In this document: piece by piece, positions 17,341-25,451 of the stretch
Layout of the letters: each line of letters opens with the position of its first letter
How positions within the stretch are numbered: the first letter of the stretch is position 1
DNA from: JAFKKF01 sp038323025
Lineage (GTDB): Bacteria; Pseudomonadota; Alphaproteobacteria; Rhizobiales; Kaistiaceae
Reading direction: 5' to 3'
Assembly (NCBI GenBank): GCA_038323025.1
Contig: JBBQGL010000033.1
Coordinates: forward strand, 1 to 30,191
DNA length: 30,191 nt
Translations under genes and position numbers: made by a program
Notes under the pieces: generated by a model
Database searches by the model: none
Seen by the model: only the letters and a program-made list of their open reading frames with translations
Told to the model about the DNA's origin: nothing

Positions 17341-18303
17341 TCAAGCGCGCTCGGGCCGGTCTTTGGCGAGCGGGTGGTGCTCGGTGACCAGCGTGCGCAG
17401 GCGCTCCTCGAGGACATGGGTGTAAATCTGCGTCGTGGAAATGTCGGCGTGGCCGAGAAGCTGCTGGACGACGCGGAGGTCGGCGCCGTTCTGCAAAAGG
17501 TGGCTGGCGAAGGCGTGGCGAAGCACATGCGGCGAGATACGGGCGGCCGGAATGCCGACCGAGACGGCGAGCGTCTTCAGGTCGCGGGCGAAGGCCTGGC
17601 GGGTGAGGTGGCCCTGCTCGCCGAACGAGGGAAAGAGCCAGGGACTGTCCGCGGCGCCGCTTGCCCCGCGATACCTCAGGTATTCGGCGGTCGCCACGCG
17701 CGCCTTGTCGGAGAGGGGAACGATGCGTTCGTGGCCGCCCTTGCCGCGGATGGTGAAGAAGCGCGCCTCGCGCCGGATGGCGCTCGCCGGCAGCGCCACC
17801 AGCTCGGAGACGCGCAGGCCCGTGGCGTAGAGCATCTCGACCTGGGCGTGGAGGCGGAGCGCGCGCAGCCGTGCCAGGTCGTTGAGGCCGGGCACCTCCG
17901 TGGCCGAACGTGCCGCCTCGATCAGGCGCTCGACATCGGCTTCGGAGAGAACGCCGGGCAGGCGCGCCGGCTGGCGCGGCCCGCCGATGGTGCCGGCGGG
18001 ATCGTCGCCGCGCACGCCCTCGGAGAACAGGAAGCGGTGGAACTGGCGAATCGCCGACAGCCGGCGGGCGGCGGAGCGCGCGGCAAAGCCGCGATCGTCG
18101 AGGTCGCTCAGATAGGCGCGCACCGCATCGGTGCTGGCGCGCTCGAAGCCGGTGCCGCGTCGGCCAAGAAAGTGGCCGTAGTCTTCGAGATCGCGCCGGT
18201 AGGAGGAAAGCGTGTTGGCGGCGGCGCCGCGTTCGGCGCTCATCATTTCGAGAAACGATTCGACATAATGACCGCCGGCGGTGCGCGGCGCCGGGCGCGT
18301 CAT
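17341..18303 (-). CDS. xerD: Tyrosine recombinase XerD (chromosome dimer resolution)
   Basis: Site-specific recombinase of 320 residues. The SAM-like N-terminal DNA-binding domain (about 10-95) includes AANTLSSYRRDLEDYGHFL. The catalytic domain has the full active site: Arg164 (ATGLRVSEL), Lys188 (RGKGGHER), His259 and Arg262 (HVLRHAFA), His285 (LLGHADI) and nucleophile Tyr294 (TQIYTHV). The sequence is typical of Xer proteins acting at dif with FtsK, and the core-gene context argues against an integron or phage integrase. Assignment to XerD rather than XerC rests on overall impression and its accA/aroK neighbours. Its start overlaps the stop of the upstream small membrane gene by 4 nt, indicating translational coupling. 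Confidence 0.93.
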   Translation of the reverse strand: MTRPAPRTAGGHYVESFLEMMSAERGAAANTLSSYRRDLEDYGHFLGRRGTGFERASTDAVRAYLSDLDDRGFAARSAARRLSAIRQFHRFLFSEGVRGDDPAGTIGGPRQPARLPGVLSEADVERLIEAARSATEVPGLNDLARLRALRLHAQVEMLYATGLRVSELVALPASAIRREARFFTIRGKGGHERIVPLSDKARVATAEYLRYRGASGAADSPWLFPSFGEQGHLTRQAFARDLKTLAVSVGIPAARISPHVLRHAFASHLLQNGADLRVVQQLLGHADISTTQIYTHVLEERLRTLVTEHHPLAKDRPERA

Positions 18304-18452
18304 GGGGTTGCCGGCTGCAGGCGTTCTGGCGGAATCGGCACGTGAATCTCCCGCGTATGGGGTCCGACATAGTTGGCAAGGTAGAACATGGCGCCGCCCG
18401 CGAGCGCCGCGAGGACGGCGAGGATGACAAGGAGGCGAACCACCGTAGGCAT
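18300..18452 (-). CDS. Small single-pass membrane protein upstream of xerD
   Basis: A 50-residue protein starting MPTVVRLLVILAVLAALAGG, one hydrophobic helix (about 4-26), then a short polar tail with VGPHTREIHVPIPPERL. The E-x2-V-x-IP-x-E-x-L tail is of a kind seen in short uncharacterised proteins next to xerD in Rhizobiales. The start at 18452 fits the hydrophobic segment; 18506 is an alternative adding 18 residues. Its stop overlaps the xerD start in ATGA fashion. Divergent from aroK. Function unknown. Confidence 0.65.
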   Translation of the reverse strand: MPTVVRLLVILAVLAALAGGAMFYLANYVGPHTREIHVPIPPERLQPATP

Positions 18453-18617
18453 GGCATTCCCGGCTGGCGGCTGTCGCACCGAGACATCCGCGAGCGTCCG
18501 CCGCACGGTTCCTTCTCGTTCATGCCGGCGGCAGATTCAAGGCGCGTCCGGGGACCGGCGGCACCACGTCTTGACAGCGGATGCCGAAAACGGCTCAACC
18601 TCGCGGCGGAGAGACCC

Positions 18618-19241
18618 ATGGAGACGATGCCCGACCGCAACCCCGCCATTGTCGAAGACGTCCGGCCGATCGAGGCAAGGGTGGCGGAACTGCTGGGCGG
18701 CCGGACCCTGGTCATGGTCGGCATGATGGGCGCCGGCAAATCCTCCGTCGGGCGGAGGCTGGCGGCGCGACTCGGGTTGCCCTTCGTCGACGCCGACAGC
18801 GAAATCGAGGCGGCGGCTAATGCCACGATCACGGAAATCTTCGAGCGCCACGGCGAAGCCTATTTCCGCGACGGCGAGCGCCGGGTGATCCAGCGGCTCC
18901 TTGAAGGCGCGCCGAAGGTGCTGGCGACCGGCGGCGGCGCCTTCATCCAGCCGGAGACGCGCGCGGCCATCGCCGCCCACGGCATCTCGATCTGGCTGGT
19001 GGCCGATCGCGACCTGATTCTGTCGCGGGTGAAACGCCGGCAGACGCGGCCGCTGCTGAAGAACGGCGATCCCGTCGAGATCGTCGACCGGCTGCTCAGG
19101 GAACGCTCGCCGATCTACGCCGAGGCCGACATTCACATCCGCTCGCGCGACGTCGCCTATGACGACGTGATCGACGACATTCTTGCCGCGCTGGTGGCGC
19201 GGCTGGAGCCGAAATCCGAGGGTGGAGCGCGACCGCAATGA
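18618..19241 (+). CDS. aroK: Shikimate kinase
   Basis: Shikimate-pathway kinase of 207 residues that phosphorylates the 3-hydroxyl of shikimate using ATP. P-loop GMMGAGKSS is at 35-43. The shikimate-binding DADSEIE and ATGGGAF segments, and the lid Arg region KRRQTRPLL, are all present. About 30 N-terminal residues precede the fold, as in other alphaproteobacterial versions. The start ATG 18618 has GGAGAG about 5 nt upstream; the frame is open far upstream but only as a shadow of xerD. A TTGACA at 18573 lies in the right place for a -35, but its -10 is poor. The gene overlaps aroB by 4 nt. Confidence 0.96.
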   Translation: METMPDRNPAIVEDVRPIEARVAELLGGRTLVMVGMMGAGKSSVGRRLAARLGLPFVDADSEIEAAANATITEIFERHGEAYFRDGERRVIQRLLEGAPKVLATGGGAFIQPETRAAIAAHGISIWLVADRDLILSRVKRRQTRPLLKNGDPVEIVDRLLRERSPIYAEADIHIRSRDVAYDDVIDDILAALVARLEPKSEGGARPQ

Positions 19242-20359
19242 CCGGCGTCGCCACCCCGACCAAGGTGCGCGTGGAACTCGGCGCGCGCTCGTATGACATC
19301 CTCATCGGCCGCGGCGTGATCGACCTCGCCGGCGTCGAAATCGCCCGGCGGCTGCCCGGCGCCCGCATCGCCGTCGTCACCGACACCAACGTTGCCGAGC
19401 ATCACCTGAAGGCGCTTACCGACAGGCTCGCCGCCGTCAGCATCGACCATTTCGTCATCCAGGTGGCGCCGGGCGAAGGCTCGAAGAGCTTTGCCGCGCT
19501 GCAGACCGTCGTCGATGCCCTCCTCGAAGCGCGCGTGGAACGGCGCGATGCCGTGCTGGCCCTCGGCGGCGGCGTGGTCGGCGACCTCGCCGGCTTCGCC
19601 GCCGGGATCACGCTCCGCGGCATGCACCTTATCCAGGTCCCGACGTCGCTTCTCGCCCAGGTCGATTCGTCCGTCGGCGGCAAGACCGGCATCAATACGG
19701 CGCGCGGCAAGAATCTCGTCGGGCTGTTCAACCAGCCCGACTTCGTCCTCGCCGACGCCGGGGTTCTCGATTCGCTGCCGGTCCGCGTGTTCAACGCCGG
19801 CTATGCCGAGGTCGCCAAGTACGGGCTGATCGGCGACGCGGAATTCTTCACGTGGCTCGAGTCGAACTGGCGCGCCGTCGCGGCCGGATGGCCGGAGCGC
19901 GAGCACGCCATCGCGGTTTCCTGCCGGGCGAAGGCGGCGACGGTAGCCGCCGACGAACGCGACGAGGGCGCCCGCGCGCTCCTCAATTTCGGCCATACCT
20001 TCGCCCATGCCCTGGAGACGGCGACGGGCTATTCCGACCGGCTCCACCACGGCGAGGCGGTCTCGATCGGCATGGTCCTCGCCCACCAGTTCTCGGCGCG
20101 CCTGAAGCTCTGCCCGCCTGAGGACGGAAAGCGGGCCGAGGCGCATCTCGCCGAGGTCGGCCTGCCCACCCGCATCGCGCAGATTCCCGGCGATCGGCTC
20201 GATGCCGCGACGCTCCTCAAGCTGATGCACCAGGACAAGAAGGTGTCGCGCGGGAAGCTGACCTTCATCCTGACGCGCGGCATCGGCAAGGCATTCGTCG
20301 CTCCGGACGTGTCAGCCGCGGACGTTCTGTCGTTCCTGACCGAGGTGATGACGCGATGA
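19238..20359 (+). CDS. aroB: 3-dehydroquinate synthase
   Basis: Converts DAHP to 3-dehydroquinate, the second shikimate-pathway step, using NAD and a divalent metal. It has 373 residues, normal for the family. Visible motifs: VVTDTNVAEHHL near the start, the NAD loop ALGGGVVGDLAGFAA, the substrate loop VPTSLLAQVDSSVGGKTGIN, and metal-ligand regions YAEVAKYGLIGD, NFGHTFAHALE (His ligand) and LHHGEAVSIGM (His ligand). The start codon overlaps the aroK stop (ATGA), and its own stop overlaps the start of the next gene the same way, so the three are translationally coupled. Confidence 0.97.
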   Translation: MTGVATPTKVRVELGARSYDILIGRGVIDLAGVEIARRLPGARIAVVTDTNVAEHHLKALTDRLAAVSIDHFVIQVAPGEGSKSFAALQTVVDALLEARVERRDAVLALGGGVVGDLAGFAAGITLRGMHLIQVPTSLLAQVDSSVGGKTGINTARGKNLVGLFNQPDFVLADAGVLDSLPVRVFNAGYAEVAKYGLIGDAEFFTWLESNWRAVAAGWPEREHAIAVSCRAKAATVAADERDEGARALLNFGHTFAHALETATGYSDRLHHGEAVSIGMVLAHQFSARLKLCPPEDGKRAEAHLAEVGLPTRIAQIPGDRLDAATLLKLMHQDKKVSRGKLTFILTRGIGKAFVAPDVSAADVLSFLTEVMTR

Positions 20360-21672
20360 GCGCCGGGTCGCTCTGGCTGACCGCCCTCGCGATCGTGGTC
20401 CTGATCGCCATGTCGGCGTTCTTCTCGGGATCGGAGACCGCGGTCACGGCCGCCTCCAAGGCGCGAATGCTGCAGCTCGAGAAACAGGGCGACCGGCGCG
20501 CCGGCATCGTCGGCCGGCTGATCCTGGAGCGCGAGCGCCTGATCGGCGCTCTGCTCCTCGGCAACAACGTCGCCAACATCCTGTCCTCGGCGCTGGCGAC
20601 CAGCGTTTTCCTGACCCTCTTCGGCCAGGCCGGTGTCGCCTACGCCACGATCATCATGACCGCGCTGGTCCTGATCTTCGGCGAGATCCTGCCGAAGACC
20701 ATCGCGATCAGCGCCCCGGACCGCTGGGCGCTCAACGCGGCGCCGGCGGTGCGGCTGGTCGTGGCGGTCTTCTCGCCGGTCGTCAATACGGTGCAATGGA
20801 TCGTGCGCGGCGTCCTGAGACTCGCGGGCTGGAGGGACACCGACGGCCAGCAAATCGTCTCGCCGGCCGACGAACTGCGCGGGCAGGTGGACCTCCTCCA
20901 TGCCGAGGGCAGCGTCGGCGGGGTCGAGCGCGACCGGCTGGGCGGGCTTCTCGACCTTGGCGAGCTCGATGTCGCGGACGTCATGGTCCACCGCATCAAC
21001 ATGCACTCGATCAGCGCTTCCGACCCGATCGACAAGATCATCGACGATATCCTGGCGCGGCCCTACAGCCGGGTTCCCATCTGGGAAGACGATCCGGAGA
21101 ACATCATCGGGGTCCTCCACGCCAAGGACCTGATCAAGGCGATCCGGGCACACGGCGGCGACATGTCGAAGATCGACGTGCGCGCGATCGCCACCAAGCC
21201 GTGGTTCGTGCCCGACACGACCAGCCTCAACGACCAGCTCAACGCCTTCCTCAAGCGGAAGGCGCACATCGCCCTGGTCATCGACGAGTACGGGGCCGTC
21301 CAGGGCGTGGTGACGCTGGAGGACATCCTCGAGGAGATCGTCGGCGACATTTCCGACGAGCACGACGTCGCCGTGCAGGGCGTGCGCCCGCAGCCGGACG
21401 GCTCGGTCAATGTCGACGGCTCGGTGCCGATCCGCGACCTCAACCGGGCGATGAACTGGAACCTGCCGGACGAGGAGGCGACCACGATCGCCGGGCTGGT
21501 CATCCACGAGGCGCGGATCATCCCGGAAGCGGGGCAGGCCTTCACCTTCTACGGCTATCGCTTCCAGGTACTGCGCAAGACGCGCAACCGCATCACCGCG
21601 ATCCGCATCACCCCGGTCGACCGGGTGAAGAAGAACGCCGAGGCCGGCAACGCCAAGAGGGCGGGCGAGTAA
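20356..21672 (+). CDS. CNNM/CorC (HlyC/CorC) family transporter with CBS domains
   Basis: Inner-membrane protein of 438 residues. The DUF21/CNNM membrane domain (about 1-170) has the hallmark FFSGSETAVTAASKAR and LIGALLLGNNVANILSSALA, and IFGEILPKTIAI. A tandem CBS pair follows (about 200-335; VMVHRINMHSI and SRVPIWEDDPENIIGVLHAK, then IDEYGAVQGVVTLEDILEEIVGDI), then a CorC_HlyC domain (about 350-430). Relatives take part in magnesium or cobalt efflux; the haemolysin label of the family is historical. Its ATG overlaps the aroB stop by 4 nt. This aroK-aroB-CNNM order is common in alphaproteobacteria; the functional reason is unclear. Confidence 0.93.
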   Translation: MSAGSLWLTALAIVVLIAMSAFFSGSETAVTAASKARMLQLEKQGDRRAGIVGRLILERERLIGALLLGNNVANILSSALATSVFLTLFGQAGVAYATIIMTALVLIFGEILPKTIAISAPDRWALNAAPAVRLVVAVFSPVVNTVQWIVRGVLRLAGWRDTDGQQIVSPADELRGQVDLLHAEGSVGGVERDRLGGLLDLGELDVADVMVHRINMHSISASDPIDKIIDDILARPYSRVPIWEDDPENIIGVLHAKDLIKAIRAHGGDMSKIDVRAIATKPWFVPDTTSLNDQLNAFLKRKAHIALVIDEYGAVQGVVTLEDILEEIVGDISDEHDVAVQGVRPQPDGSVNVDGSVPIRDLNRAMNWNLPDEEATTIAGLVIHEARIIPEAGQAFTFYGYRFQVLRKTRNRITAIRITPVDRVKKNAEAGNAKRAGE

Positions 21673-21814
21673 TTCCGGTCCGGGAAACCGGCGGTGGGTC
21701 CGACGCGAGGCCCGGCCAACCGCGGGGGGCTGCCCCCAAGCCTCCACGATCGGAGCGAAAATCATCCGCAATCGGCTGGGCACACTGGCGCTTCTTCATC
21801 ATCGGGGGCGACCG

Positions 21815-22966
21815 ATGCAATTCGATCTGATCATCATAGGTGCCAGCTTCGCCGGCCTTGCCGCCGCGCGGACCGCTGCCTCGCGAGGCCTCAGCGTCGC
21901 GGTCGTGGAGGCGAAGCCCGAGGCCGGCGCGCGCGTCCATACCACCGGGATACTGGTGCGCGAGGCGATCGAGGAAATCGACATTCCGCACCACTTGACC
22001 CGGCGCGTGCCAGGGGTGCGGCTCTATTCGCCGAACCTGAAGAGCATCGACCTTTTCTCGCCCGGCTATGCCTTCTTCACGACACGGACGGCCGATCTGC
22101 TGCGCTGGATGGCGCGCGAGGCCAAGGAGGCGGGGGCGCACATCATCTATGGCACGCGCTTCGAAGGGGCCGAACGCGAGGCCGGCATGATCCGCCTTGC
22201 CGGCATCGACCTCGCCGGGCGCTACCTTATCGGCGCCGACGGAGCGCGCTCGCGGGTCGCGCGCACCTTCGGCCTGTCGGCCAACACCGCGTTCCTCACG
22301 GGGCTGGAGGTCGAGCTCGAGCCGAACGACGCGATCGACCAGCGTTTCCTGCACTGCTTCATCGATTCGCGCCTGGCGCCCGGCTACATCGCCTGGGCGG
22401 CGCCCGGGCCGGATGCGATCCAACTGGGGCTTGCGGCGCGGAACGGGGACAAGCCCGATCTTGCCGCGTTCATGGCGCGGACCGAAGCGGTCTTCGGCTG
22501 GAGCCGGATGAAGATCACCGGCCGGCGGAGCGGGCTGATCCCCTGCGGCGGCACCCTGCCGTCGACAGCAGCGCCGGGCGTTCTCCTCATCGGCGATGCC
22601 GCCGGCTGGGTCTCGCCCATGACCGGCGGCGGCATCCGCCTTGCCTTTAAATACGGGCGCCGGGCGGCGGCCTTGGTCGCCGATCACCTGATGTGCGGTG
22701 GAGCCGCTCCCGAATTGACGCTCGGCCGTGAGATTCCGCGCTTCGCCGCCAAGCGACTGCTTCGCCGGGCGCTTGATCTGGCGCCGCCGAACCGGCTGAT
22801 CGACCTTGCGCTCGCCACGGCGCCGATGCGCCGGCTCGCCGAACGCCTCTATTTTCATCGGCGCAACGACGCCGGCATCGACCGCCAGGCGTATCTGCAC
22901 TGGCTGGAGGGGCAACGGGCGCCGGGCCGGCCGGCGGGCCTGCCGCGTCCGGGCATGGCGGAGTAG
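21815..22966 (+). CDS. FAD-dependent oxidoreductase, geranylgeranyl reductase family
   Basis: Flavoprotein of 383 residues. An N-terminal FAD-binding Rossmann motif, IIIGASFAGLAAARTAASRG (6-25), is followed by GADGARSRVARTFGL and the second FAD motif LIGDAAGWVSPMTGGGIRLA typical of geranylgeranyl reductase and squalene-epoxidase-like enzymes. Members reduce double bonds of isoprenoid chains or oxidise unsaturated lipids. No bacteriochlorophyll gene is nearby, so the substrate is unknown. The 142 nt after the CNNM gene and the absence of overlap suggest separate expression; a small CCGGT...ACCGG palindrome lies just after the CNNM stop. The C-terminal 100 residues are basic and lack a clear membrane helix. 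Confidence 0.88.
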   Translation: MQFDLIIIGASFAGLAAARTAASRGLSVAVVEAKPEAGARVHTTGILVREAIEEIDIPHHLTRRVPGVRLYSPNLKSIDLFSPGYAFFTTRTADLLRWMAREAKEAGAHIIYGTRFEGAEREAGMIRLAGIDLAGRYLIGADGARSRVARTFGLSANTAFLTGLEVELEPNDAIDQRFLHCFIDSRLAPGYIAWAAPGPDAIQLGLAARNGDKPDLAAFMARTEAVFGWSRMKITGRRSGLIPCGGTLPSTAAPGVLLIGDAAGWVSPMTGGGIRLAFKYGRRAAALVADHLMCGGAAPELTLGREIPRFAAKRLLRRALDLAPPNRLIDLALATAPMRRLAERLYFHRRNDAGIDRQAYLHWLEGQRAPGRPAGLPRPGMAE

Positions 22967-22999
22967 CCACCTCCGGTGGCCAGCATCGGCAGCTGCCTT

Positions 23000-23263
23000 C
23001 TACCCCGGCGCCTTCGCTTCGATTGCCAGCGCATGGACCCCGCCGGCGATCTCGCCGGCGAGCGCGTCGTAGACCAGGCGGTGCGCCTTGACCCGCGAAA
23101 TGCCGCGGAAGGCCTCGGCGGCGATCTTCACGCGGAAGTGCGTTTCGCCCTCGGGCCGATGGCCGGCATGACCCTTGTGAAGATGGGATTCGTCCACCAC
23201 TTCAAGGGTCACCGGCGCGAAAGCCCCGGTTAACTTAGACCTGATCCTATCGATCGCGCTCAT
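23000..23263 (-). CDS. bolA: BolA family protein
   Basis: Small class II KH-fold protein of 87 residues. BolA proteins pair with monothiol glutaredoxins to bind [2Fe-2S] clusters and, in some cases, act on transcription. The family core is clear: VVDESHLHKGH (with His residues that can bind the cluster), ETHFRVKI, and the helix-turn RVKAHRLVYDAL. The start ATG 23263 (MSAIDRIRSKL) is preceded by a strong GGAGGTG; an in-frame ATG at 23296 adds 11 residues without similarity. It is divergent from the J-domain protein (74 nt between starts) and convergent with the FAD oxidoreductase (33 nt). Confidence 0.94.
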   Translation of the reverse strand: MSAIDRIRSKLTGAFAPVTLEVVDESHLHKGHAGHRPEGETHFRVKIAAEAFRGISRVKAHRLVYDALAGEIAGGVHALAIEAKAPG

Positions 23264-23337
23264 CGGGCACCTCCACGGGGCCAGTTCCACGGGCATGCAG
23301 CCTTGTGGCGGCCGTCGCCGGCGACCATAATCGGTTC

Positions 23338-23946
23338 ATGAATCTGAACTCCAAATATTTCGACCGCATCCGCATCAATCCGGACGGCGCCGCCATGCCG
23401 GAGACGGGGCGGTGCGAATGGAAGGGCTGCGAGTGCCAGGGTGGCTACCGCGCCCCGAAAGGCCGGCAGCACGAGGGCAAATACTACAATTTCTGCATCG
23501 ACCACGTGCGCGAATACAACAAGTCCTACAACTACTTCGCCGGCATGGGCGACGAGGACGTGATCGCCTACCAGCGATCGGCGGAAACCGGCCACCGGCC
23601 GACCTGGAACATGGGGGTGCGCAACGCTACCTCCGATGCCGGGGAACGGCGGGCGACCTTCGCGAGGTCCTTCACCGATCCGTTCGGCTTCTTCGGCGGC
23701 GAGGCGGCCGGCGCCCGCAAGGCCAATGCCGAACCCGAGCGGCGGCCCCTGAAGAACCTGGAGCGGCGCTCGTTCGCGGCGCTCGACCTTGAAGGCAGCG
23801 AGAGCGGCAGCGAGATCAAGTCGCGCTACAAGGGGCTGGTGAAGCGCCTGCATCCCGACGCCAACGGCGGCGACCGGTCGTCGGAAGACCGGCTGCGGCA
23901 GATCATTCAGGCGTACCACTACCTCAAATCCGCCGGCTTCTGCTAA
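23338..23946 (+). CDS. J-domain (DnaJ-like) protein with N-terminal Cys-rich region
   Basis: Protein of 202 residues with an unusual order: the J domain is C-terminal. The HPD motif lies in KGLVKRLHPDANGG, preceded by helix SEIKSRYK and followed by RLRQIIQAYHYLKS. The N-terminal half has CEWKGCEC near residue 25 and FCIDHVREYN near 55, a possible zinc site. The segment around 70-140 is polar and aromatic. J domains stimulate Hsp70 ATPases; the client is unknown, and the gene should not be taken for housekeeping dnaJ. Start ATG 23338. The gene lies between bolA (divergent) and cobS (123 nt downstream), a synteny I recall from Rhizobiales. Confidence 0.88.
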   Translation: MNLNSKYFDRIRINPDGAAMPETGRCEWKGCECQGGYRAPKGRQHEGKYYNFCIDHVREYNKSYNYFAGMGDEDVIAYQRSAETGHRPTWNMGVRNATSDAGERRATFARSFTDPFGFFGGEAAGARKANAEPERRPLKNLERRSFAALDLEGSESGSEIKSRYKGLVKRLHPDANGGDRSSEDRLRQIIQAYHYLKSAGFC

Positions 23947-24068
23947 GAAGGCAGGCAACGCGGCAGGTTGCCGCCATTCGTCGGCGCCGACGGCGCCATC
24001 CGATTTGACCGGCACGGACCCGCGGAAATCCGCCTCCCGCTTCGGGAACCGCGCCCTGAGAGGATTTC

Positions 24069-25055
24069 ATGGACGCGACTGCACTGGAGCGGGCGCCGTT
24101 GCCCGACATGAAGATTTCGGTCCGCCAGGTCTTCGGGATCGACAGCGATCTGGAAGTGCCGGCCTATTCCGAGGCCGACGAACACGTCCCCGACCTCGAC
24201 AACGACTATCTCTTCGACCGCGAAACCACGCTCGCCATCCTCGCCGGCTTTGCCCATAACCGGCGCGTGCTGGTCTCGGGCTATCACGGCACGGGCAAGT
24301 CGACCCACATCGAGCAGGTCGCCGCACGCCTCAACTGGCCGTGCGTGCGCGTCAATCTCGACAGCCATATCAGCCGTATCGACCTCATCGGCCGCGACGC
24401 CATCGTGCTCCGCGACGGTCAGCAGGTGACCGAGTTCCGCGACGGCATCCTGCCGTGGGCGCTCCAGCACAATGTCGCGCTCTGCTTCGACGAATACGAC
24501 GCCGGCCGGCCGGACGTGATGTTCGTCATCCAGCGGGTGCTCGAGGTTTCGGGCCGCCTGACGCTCCTCGACCAGAACAAGGTGATCAAGCCGCACCCGG
24601 CGTTCCGCCTGTTCGCCACCGCCAACACGGTCGGCCTCGGCGATACCTCGGGCCTCTATCACGGCACCCAGCAGATCAACCAGGGCCAGATGGACCGCTG
24701 GTCGATCGTCACCACGCTCAATTACCTGCCGCACGACAAGGAAGTCGACATCGTCGCCTCGAAGGCGCCGCACTACCGCGACCCCGCCGGCCGCGCGATC
24801 ATCGCCAAGATGGTGCGCGTCGCCGACATGACGCGCAACGCCTTCGTCAACGGCGACCTGTCGACGGTGATGAGCCCGCGCACCGTGATCACCTGGGCCG
24901 AGAACGCGCAGATCTTCGGCGACATCGGCTTCGCGTTCCGCGTCACCTTCGTCAACAAGTGCGACGAACTGGAGCGGGCGCTGGTGGCGGAGTTCTACCA
25001 GCGCTGCTTCAACGAGGAACTACGCCAGTCGTCGGTGAACGTGGCGCTGAGCTGA
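24069..25055 (+). CDS. cobS: Cobaltochelatase subunit CobS
   Basis: AAA+ subunit of 328 residues of the aerobic cobaltochelatase CobNST, which inserts cobalt into hydrogenobyrinate a,c-diamide during cobalamin synthesis. Walker A GYHGTGKST lies at 71-79, Walker B is seen in VALCFDEYDAG, and the sensor-like ATANTVGLGDTSGLYHGTQ follows. The N-terminus with the MKISVRQVFGIDSDLEVPAY segment is characteristic. GAGAGGA lies about 5 nt before the ATG at 24069. Its partner cobT is the next plus-strand gene, after 396 nt that contain a small opposite-strand gene; cobN is not in the window. No cobalamin riboswitch is visible upstream. Confidence 0.97.
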   Translation: MDATALERAPLPDMKISVRQVFGIDSDLEVPAYSEADEHVPDLDNDYLFDRETTLAILAGFAHNRRVLVSGYHGTGKSTHIEQVAARLNWPCVRVNLDSHISRIDLIGRDAIVLRDGQQVTEFRDGILPWALQHNVALCFDEYDAGRPDVMFVIQRVLEVSGRLTLLDQNKVIKPHPAFRLFATANTVGLGDTSGLYHGTQQINQGQMDRWSIVTTLNYLPHDKEVDIVASKAPHYRDPAGRAIIAKMVRVADMTRNAFVNGDLSTVMSPRTVITWAENAQIFGDIGFAFRVTFVNKCDELERALVAEFYQRCFNEELRQSSVNVALS

Positions 25056-25115
25056 GGCGACGGAAAGCGCCGCGCGTGAGCCCGGTCACACGCCCAAGGG
25101 TCGAATTGCGGCCGC

Positions 25116-25364
25116 CTAGCGCGTCTCGAGCGCCTTTACGCGCGTCTCAAGAGATTCAAGTCGCTCTTCAACTTCTGACGCCGCGTATCGTCCAAGGACG
25201 CTTTCGCCATTCACCGCCTGGCGGATATTGTCCAGGCGGGATCGAAGGTCACCGTGGTTACGATCGACCTTTCCGTCCAGCCGCTGAACTCTGCTGTCCA
25301 GAGACTCAATCGCTGCGCGCAAGTCCCGGAGGACGTGGAGGGTCTGGTTTTCCGGATCGGCCAT
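25116..25364 (-). CDS. Small coiled-coil protein, opposite strand between cobS and cobT
   Basis: An 82-residue, highly charged protein starting MADPENQTLHVLRDLRAAIE. It shows repeated heptad-like spacing of Leu/Val/Ile (LRDLRAAIESLDSRVQRLDG; EERLESLETRVKAL), consistent with one long coiled coil and no membrane segment. GGAG lies 6 nt upstream of the ATG at 25364, which supports this start over 25376. I do not recognise a family. It reads against cobS and cobT. The stretch 25056-25451 holds nothing else. Real-gene status rests on the RBS, the clean coiled-coil pattern and location in an otherwise empty gap. Confidence 0.65.
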   Translation of the reverse strand: MADPENQTLHVLRDLRAAIESLDSRVQRLDGKVDRNHGDLRSRLDNIRQAVNGESVLGRYAASEVEERLESLETRVKALETR

Positions 25365-25451
25365 GCTCGGCTCCATTCCAGTCCAATATAGGCGGACAAA
25401 CCCCGTAGATAAAGTTCGTCATCCTCCCGTGCTTTTCGGTAGCCCTCGCTC

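Noticed and set aside
17341..18303. Possibility that the tyrosine recombinase marks an integrated mobile element
   Set aside because: Sequence is Xer-like, it sits among core genes accA and aroKB, and no attachment repeats or phage genes are present.
23947..24068. Possible cobalamin riboswitch upstream of cobS
   Set aside because: The 122-nt gap is too short and lacks the B12-box; only a Shine-Dalgarno is visible.
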